Assembly (NCBI RefSeq): GCF_018069625.1
Contig: NZ_CP072941.1
Span: 8,370,001-8,434,000 of the forward strand
DNA: 64,000 nt
Reading direction: 5' to 3'
From: Streptomyces yatensis
GTDB taxonomy: Bacteria; Actinomycetota; Actinomycetes; Streptomycetales; Streptomycetaceae
Under the pieces are notes generated by a model. That model was not told the origin of the DNA, made no database searches, and saw only the letters and a list, made by a program, of their open reading frames with translations. Positions 59,040 through 64,000 of the stretch are shown here, piece after piece. The position numbers were made by a program, and so were the translations under genes. Positions within the stretch are counted from its first letter, which is position 1; each line of letters starts with the position of its first letter.

Positions 59040-60104
59040 TTGTCCCAGATCCACAACCGACCCGGGGAGCAGGGGGCGCGTCCGCCCGAGTCCCCGCAAG
59101 TGAGCGTGGCGGCCGTCGGGGACGGCCCCGTGCCCGGCTTCGGTATCGACGCCATCCACGAGGCCGCGCGGCGCCTGTCCGGCCAGGTGGTCCGGACACC
59201 TCTGCTCAACTCCCCGATGCTGGACGAGCTCGTGGGCGCCCGCGTCCTGGTCAAGGCCGAATGCCTGCAGCTGACCGGCTCGTTCAAGGTGCGCGGGGCG
59301 CTCAACGCCCTGCTCACCCTGGACGAGGAGGCGCGCCGCGCCGGGATCGTGGCCTACTCGGCCGGCAACCACGGGCAGGGCGTGGCCGCGGCGGCGCGGC
59401 TCGCCGGGTGTCCCGCGGTCATCGTCATGCCGCGGCACGCCCCGCGCATCAAGGCCGACAACTGCCGCTGGTGGGGCGCCGAGACGGTGCTGTACGACCC
59501 GCGGACCGAGGACCGGGAGGAGGTCGCCCAGAAGATTCTTCAGGACCGTGGGATGACGCTGATCCCGCCCTTCGACGACCCCCGGGTCATGGCCGGGCAG
59601 GGCACCGTCGGCCTGGAGATCGCCGAGCAGGCGCGCGAGCTGGGCCTGACCCCGGAGGCGGTCCTGGTGAACTGCAGTGGTGGCGGGCTGGCCGCCGGTG
59701 TGATCACCGCGCTCCACCACACATTCCCCGGCCTGGCGCACCACATCGTCGAACCGGCGGGCTTCGACAAGATGGCACGGTCGCTGGAGAGCGGCCACGT
59801 GTGCGCCAACCCCCACCCGCCCGGCGGCCTCATGGACGCCATCTCCGGCCCGGCGGCCGGTGCGCGCCCGCTGGCCGTCCTGCGCCAGCACGAGGTGACC
59901 GGCCTGACCGTCACCGACGAGGAAGCCCTGGCCGCCATGGCCGTGGCCCACCGTCTCCTCAAGATCGTGGTCGAGCCGGGCGGCGCCGCGTCCCTGGCGG
60001 CCCTGCTGTCCGGGCAGGTGGACGTACAGGGCGGGACCGTGGCGCTCGTGGCATCGGGCGGCAACGTCGATCCCGCGGTCTACCGCCGGGCCCTGGCGGA
60101 CTGA
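59040..60104 (+). CDS. threonine/serine dehydratase
   Basis: A 354-residue PLP enzyme of the fold-type II threonine dehydratase group, turning threonine or serine into 2-oxobutyrate or pyruvate plus ammonia. The PLP lysine is Lys83 in LTGSFKVRGALNALLTL. Other motifs are GIVAYSAGNHGQGVAAAARL and the phosphate-binding CSGGGLAAGVITAL. The C-terminal regulatory ACT domain of biosynthetic IlvA is absent, so it is of the short type. TTG 59040 follows GAGAGG by 10 bases; GTG 59101 is a possible later start. Confidence 0.92.
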   Translation: MSQIHNRPGEQGARPPESPQVSVAAVGDGPVPGFGIDAIHEAARRLSGQVVRTPLLNSPMLDELVGARVLVKAECLQLTGSFKVRGALNALLTLDEEARRAGIVAYSAGNHGQGVAAAARLAGCPAVIVMPRHAPRIKADNCRWWGAETVLYDPRTEDREEVAQKILQDRGMTLIPPFDDPRVMAGQGTVGLEIAEQARELGLTPEAVLVNCSGGGLAAGVITALHHTFPGLAHHIVEPAGFDKMARSLESGHVCANPHPPGGLMDAISGPAAGARPLAVLRQHEVTGLTVTDEEALAAMAVAHRLLKIVVEPGGAASLAALLSGQVDVQGGTVALVASGGNVDPAVYRRALAD

Positions 60105-60123
60105 ACCGCCCCACCGGGGAGTG

Positions 60124-61557
60124 CTACATCCCCTCGGCCGGGAAGACCTGTGGCCGATGTGACGCCCAGGGGCGCTCCGCCTCCAGCCGCGCGGCCACGG
60201 ACACCAGCAGGTCCTCCCGTCCGTAGGCCGCGGCCAGCTGGATGCCGATGGGCTCGCCGGCCTCGGTCAGCGCCGCCGGTACCGCGATCGCGGGCTGGCC
60301 GGTGGTGTTGAACGGCGCCGTGAAGGTGAGCACGTCCACCGACTTCCGGAGGCCGTCCGGCTCCCGCCACGGCCACCCCACCGGCCCCGGCGGTGTGGCG
60401 AACACCGGGCTCAGCAGCAGGTCGAACTCCTGCCACCAGTGGGCCATGGCGGCCCGGAGCCCGTTCTGCCAGACCAGGGCGTCGGCGAGCTCCAGCCCGG
60501 TGATCTCCCGCCCGCGCCGCACCCAGAGCCAGGTGACGGGGTCGAGGTCGTCGGGGCCAGGCTCCTCGCCGAGTTCCCTGGTCAGCGCCTCGACGCTCTG
60601 TACCGCGGTAACACTCAGCGCGTCGAAGAACGCCTCGAGGCACCGGGGTTCGAGCATGCGTGCCGGATACGCCTCCTCGACCTCGTGGCCGAGCCGTTCG
60701 AGTATCCGGGCCGTGTCGAGAACGGCCTCCCGCACCTCATCCGCCACCTGCGGCGCGTGGTCGGGCGCATGGGCGAGGACACCGATCCGCAGCCGCCCCG
60801 GATCACGGACGACCATCGCGGCCAGGCCGCCCGGCGGAAGTGGCGCGGGGCCGCCCAGGTCTCCGGGCGCGCCACCGCTCACCGCGTCGAGCACCGCCGC
60901 CGTGTCGCGCACGGTCCGGGTGACCACGGCCGGGACGCTGTGCCCCCACCTGCTGGACTTGCCCGGACCCGCGCTGATGCGCCCCACACTGGGCTTCAGG
61001 CCGACCAGGTGGCAGAACGCGGCCGGCATCCGGATCGAGCCGCCGCCGTCCCCGCCCTGCGCGACCGGCACCATGCCCGCGGCGACCGAAGCCGACGCGC
61101 CACCCGAGGAACCACCCGGGGTGATATCGGTACGCCACGGGTTCCGCGTCACACCGTGCACGCGGCTCTCGCTGACCGAGAGCAGGCCGAACTCCGGCGC
61201 CGAGGTCTGGCCGACAACGACGAAGCCCGCCTCCTTGAGCCGCCGGTTGACCACGGCGTCCTCCCGCGCGGTGCGACCGTGTGCGGCCACCCACGCGCAT
61301 CCGAAGTTGGCCGGGTCGCCCTCGCTGTCGTTGAGGGCCTTGGTCAGCGTGGGCACTCCCGCGAACGGGGCGTCCCGGGGCACCCGGTCCGCCTCCGCGA
61401 GCGCCCGCTCGTACCGCCGGTGTGTGATCGCGTTGATCTGCGGGTCGGTTGCCTCGATGCGCTCGATGGCAGCCTCGACGAGTTCTCGTGGGGACACCTC
61501 GCCCCGGCGTACCAGGTCCGCCTGGTCCAGTGCGTCCATCGTGGCCAGCGTGGTCAT
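60124..61557 (-). CDS. amidase (amidase signature family)
   Basis: A 477-residue amidase-signature hydrolase. The catalytic lysine is Lys73 in PTLTKALNDS, the cis-serine is in TPGGSSGGASAS (Ser150/151) and the nucleophile is Ser174 in GGDGGGSIRMPAAF. AGGAGA precedes ATG 61557. It is the last gene of a minus-strand group with the AbgT-like transporter and the amidohydrolase, separated from AbgT by 235 bases. A role in hydrolysing an imported aryl-glutamate amide or similar compound is a reasonable inference from context. Confidence 0.92.
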   Translation of the reverse strand: MTTLATMDALDQADLVRRGEVSPRELVEAAIERIEATDPQINAITHRRYERALAEADRVPRDAPFAGVPTLTKALNDSEGDPANFGCAWVAAHGRTAREDAVVNRRLKEAGFVVVGQTSAPEFGLLSVSESRVHGVTRNPWRTDITPGGSSGGASASVAAGMVPVAQGGDGGGSIRMPAAFCHLVGLKPSVGRISAGPGKSSRWGHSVPAVVTRTVRDTAAVLDAVSGGAPGDLGGPAPLPPGGLAAMVVRDPGRLRIGVLAHAPDHAPQVADEVREAVLDTARILERLGHEVEEAYPARMLEPRCLEAFFDALSVTAVQSVEALTRELGEEPGPDDLDPVTWLWVRRGREITGLELADALVWQNGLRAAMAHWWQEFDLLLSPVFATPPGPVGWPWREPDGLRKSVDVLTFTAPFNTTGQPAIAVPAALTEAGEPIGIQLAAAYGREDLLVSVAARLEAERPWASHRPQVFPAEGM

Positions 61558-61792
61558 GCGGTTCTCTCCTGATCTGTGTGGGGGTGGCGGAACATGCGCC
61601 AACCGGTCCGCTGAGCGGTCCGGATGCGTGGCGGTCGGTGCGAGACGGCCGTAGCGTCCCAGTCCCGACCGACGACGGAGGCGCCATGCTTCCCACCGAG
61701 CCGTGCTTGGCGGGGGAAGGGGCGTGGGGGTGACCGGCCACCGGCAGCGGAGTGTCCCGAGGCCCGACCGCGTCGCGGAGTCGTGTGCGCGG
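61558..61792. other. gap between AbgT and amidase genes
   Basis: About 235 bases between two genes on the same strand. It may carry the amidase promoter. No strong hairpin or recognisable protein was found. Confidence 0.3.
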
Positions 61793-63427
61793 TCACTTCA
61801 TGCCGATGTGCGCACCGGGCCCCAGTGGCAGGCCGAACCCGTAGAAGACGCCCAGGATCGCCAGCCACACCACCAGGAACGGCACGGCGAAGACCGCCAG
61901 GCGGGCGATGAGGGTACCGAGCCGGGCCTCGGGTTCGTACTGCCGGAGCATGCCGAGGATCAGGAAGAGGTACGGGTTCATCGGCGTGAGGATGCCGGTG
62001 GCGGAGTCCCCGATGCGAAACGCCGCCTGGCTGAGCGCGGGGCTCATCCCGAGCAGCATGAACGCCGGTACGAAGATGGGGCCGGCCAGGGACCACAGGG
62101 CGGAGCCGGAGACGATGAAGAGGTTGAGGCAGGCGGTCAGCAGGACGAATGCCGCGATGACCCAGAAGCCCGTGAGCCCGATGGAGTTGAGGGCCGCGGC
62201 GGCCTTCACGGCCAGCAGGATGCCGACGTTGGACCAGTTGAAGAGCGCGATGACCTGAGCCGCCACGAACATCATCACGAGGTAGCCGGACATGGTCTTC
62301 AGCGAGTCGGAGACGGCCGTGATCATTTCCTCGGCGGTGGTGAGGGTCCTGGCCGCCATGGCATAGGTGACGGCCGCCAGGAGGAAGCCGAAGAACACGA
62401 TCGGGACCATTCCGGTCAGCACCGGGGACGGCAGCAAGGCCCCGCCCTCGCCGCGCAGCGGGGCTCCGGAGGGCAGCCACAGGGCGAGGACCGCCGCCAG
62501 GTAGGCGGCGACGACGAGCCCGGTGTACAGCAGACCGCGGCGCTGGTCGCGCGTGAGGGTCAGGTCCTCGGGCTCGGGCTCGCCCTCGGCCGCCTGATAG
62601 GGACCGAGGCGCGGCTCGATCACCCGGCTGATGAGGAAACCGCCGAGCAGGCCGAGCACGATGCTGCTGGAGGCGGTGAAGAAGTAATTGATGAGCAGAT
62701 GGATGTGGAGCCCGTCGCCGGCGGGGAGCGCCGAGGCCGCCTGCTGGGTGATGCCGACGTAGGTGGCGTCGAGCGAGCCGACGGTGAATCCGGCGGCGTA
62801 GCCCGCGCTGACGCAGGCGAAGGCGCCGATGAGACCTGCCACGGGGTGGCGGCCCGCGCTTTTGAACACCATGGCCGCCAGTGGCGGGAAGACGAGCGCG
62901 GCGACATCGGTCATCACATGCGCCTGGCAGGCGAAGAGCGCCAGCGCGTACGGAAGTACGGCCTTGGGGGCGCGGGCCAGCGTGGCCCGCATCAGGGTGT
63001 TCAGCAGACCGGTCTTCTCCGCCAGGCCGACGACCATGAACAGCGTCAGGACCGTGCCGATGGGCGGGAAGGTGGCGAAGTTGAGGACCAGGTTCTCCAG
63101 CAGCCAGCGCAGTCCTTCGCCGGTGAGCAGACCGGTGATGTGCTTGGTCTCCGCCGAGCCCGGCACCGCGGCGGAGACGTCGGCGAGGTCGAGCGCGGTG
63201 GAGACGACGGCCAGCAGGGCGAAGAGCGCGGCGAACAGGACGACGGGGTTGGGCAGGGCGTTGCCCGCCCGCTCGATCAGGGAGAGCAGCCGGTCGAGCC
63301 CGGTGGGCCGCGGGTCCTGCGGTGTCTTCCCGTCCGGGCTCTTCCCGTCCGGGGCCCGATTGTCCTGGGTCTGACTGCCCGCGGCCTGACGGTCCGGGGT
63401 GGGGAGGCTGTGCAGTGAGGACATCAT
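61793..63427 (-). CDS. AbgT family transporter
   Basis: A 544-residue polytopic membrane protein of the AbgT family, known for proton-coupled uptake of p-aminobenzoyl-glutamate and for antimetabolite export. The first 50 residues are a polar, Pro/Lys/Asp-rich cytoplasmic extension with a short DGK-S/T-P repeat. Then come FPPIGTVLTLFMVVGLAEKTGLL, the conserved HVMTDVAALVFPPLAAMVFKSAGRHP, GFTVGSLDATYVGITQQAA and LNLFIVSGSALWSLAGPIFVPAFMLLGMSPALSQAAFRIGDSATG. ATGATG at 63427-63422 overlaps the amidohydrolase stop by four bases. The two are therefore translated together. Confidence 0.9.
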   Translation of the reverse strand: MMSSLHSLPTPDRQAAGSQTQDNRAPDGKSPDGKTPQDPRPTGLDRLLSLIERAGNALPNPVVLFAALFALLAVVSTALDLADVSAAVPGSAETKHITGLLTGEGLRWLLENLVLNFATFPPIGTVLTLFMVVGLAEKTGLLNTLMRATLARAPKAVLPYALALFACQAHVMTDVAALVFPPLAAMVFKSAGRHPVAGLIGAFACVSAGYAAGFTVGSLDATYVGITQQAASALPAGDGLHIHLLINYFFTASSSIVLGLLGGFLISRVIEPRLGPYQAAEGEPEPEDLTLTRDQRRGLLYTGLVVAAYLAAVLALWLPSGAPLRGEGGALLPSPVLTGMVPIVFFGFLLAAVTYAMAARTLTTAEEMITAVSDSLKTMSGYLVMMFVAAQVIALFNWSNVGILLAVKAAAALNSIGLTGFWVIAAFVLLTACLNLFIVSGSALWSLAGPIFVPAFMLLGMSPALSQAAFRIGDSATGILTPMNPYLFLILGMLRQYEPEARLGTLIARLAVFAVPFLVVWLAILGVFYGFGLPLGPGAHIGMK

Positions 63428-64000
63428 GGCCGCCTTACGGCCGGGACGGCTGGGGTGGCCCGGGTGGTGGTGGCCGGGGACAGCAGGTCCTTGCGGAGCA
63501 CACCGTCCTGGACCACGCAGACGACGTGGGCCGGGTCGCCGAGGACGCCGATGTCCGTGAGCGGATCGCCGTCACAGATGATCAGGTCGGCGGTGCGGCC
63601 GGGGACAAGGGTGCCGAGCCGGTCGGCCAGGCCGAGGAGTTCGGCGGACGCGCGGGTGCCGGCCACGATGGCCGCCATGGGGTCCATGCCGAGGTCCACC
63701 AGGTGTCCGAGCTCCCTGAGGTTCACACCGTGCGGGGCGATGGCCGCGTCCGTGCCGAGCGCGATACGGGCGCCCCGCTCGATGGCACGGGAGATGTTCT
63801 CCTTGGTGATACCGGACCAGCGGGTCTTCTTCTGGTACTGGTACTCCGGCATCGTGTCCTTGTCGATGCGCGCGAACGCGGCGGACAGCGTCGGGACGAC
63901 GAAGACGCCGCGCTCACCCGCCAGCTCCAGCGCCCGCTCATCCAGCCCGTAGCCGTGCTCGATGCTGGTGACACCGCCGCGGATGGCGTTGAGGATGCCC
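63424..64000 (-). CDS. metal-dependent amidohydrolase, partial
   Basis: The C-terminal part of an amidohydrolase (imidazolonepropionase-like class), 192 residues visible. The N-terminus lies beyond the right edge of the window. Landmarks are a His in TSIEHGYGLDERALELAGERGVFVVPTLSAAFARIDKD, then ARIALGTDAAIAPHGVNLRELGHLVDLGMDP (catalytic Asp in GTDA) and ATRASAELLGLADRLGTLVPGRTADLIICDGDPLTDIG. Its stop codon overlaps the AbgT start (ATGA). It is the likely hydrolase partner of that transporter, for example cleaving an imported dipeptide or aryl-amide. Confidence 0.9.
   Translation of the reverse strand, partial: GILNAIRGGVTSIEHGYGLDERALELAGERGVFVVPTLSAAFARIDKDTMPEYQYQKKTRWSGITKENISRAIERGARIALGTDAAIAPHGVNLRELGHLVDLGMDPMAAIVAGTRASAELLGLADRLGTLVPGRTADLIICDGDPLTDIGVLGDPAHVVCVVQDGVLRKDLLSPATTTRATPAVPAVRRP

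Overview
The window reads as a stretch of a very GC-rich actinomycete chromosome, most likely Streptomyces or a close relative. Support: strong G/C bias at third codon positions, many leaderless or GTG/TTG starts, a GerW-type sporulation protein, small DUF6411-like and DUF6328-like proteins, MmyB-type XRE regulators, and one rare TTA leucine codon of the kind read by bldA tRNA. I see no rRNA, tRNA, CRISPR array, integrase or complete insertion sequence. About fifty intact-looking genes are mixed with about a dozen decayed genes, as expected of a chromosome arm rather than the core.

Layout. 0.4-3 kb: alpha/beta hydrolase, AraC regulator, PEP-mutase/isocitrate-lyase-like enzyme. 3.3-6.8 kb: large secreted GH87-like alpha-1,3-glucanase. 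6.8-9.2 kb: HEAT protein, MerR-HEAT regulator and cupin, the last two in one open frame. 9.3-17.2 kb: amidase, GerW protein and several regulator/enzyme pairs (TetR, GntR) with visible palindromic operators. 17.3-20 kb: an 882-residue protein with helical, propeller-like and TPR-like regions. 20-25 kb: AraC/TauE pair, a rearranged peptidase pseudogene, and a MarR/oxidoreductase pair with three operator copies. 25-30.3 kb: gene debris, an AlkZ-like winged-helix protein, a secreted 12-repeat cysteine protein, an NTF2-like protein and a dienelactone hydrolase. 30.5-34.2 kb: XRE regulator, arginase-like and transposase remnants, TipA-like MerR regulator, DUF1062-like remnant. 34.4-44.5 kb: reductase, solute-binding protein, AI-2E-type permease, a TPP enzyme/cyclase pair, ThuA-like protein, aldo-keto reductase and glutamate dehydrogenase. 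44.6-56.5 kb: PPOX and NmrA proteins, AraC regulators, quinone reductases, XRE regulator, acyl-CoA ligase, glutaminase, a frameshifted PucR regulator and more remnants. 56.7-64 kb: DUF6328 protein, SDR/TetR pair, threonine dehydratase, and an amidase/AbgT/amidohydrolase group running off the right edge.

Two themes recur. First, small regulator-plus-enzyme modules: a TetR, MarR, GntR, MerR or AraC protein beside one oxidoreductase, hydrolase or permease, with palindromes in the shared promoter. Second, short perfect tandem repeats (15-19 bp and about 23 bp) sit at gene 3' ends and carry the stop codons, and several remnants show internal deletions or a small inversion. The strongest candidates for undescribed biology are the secreted 12-repeat cysteine protein (26880-28745) and the helical/propeller/TPR protein (17321-19969).
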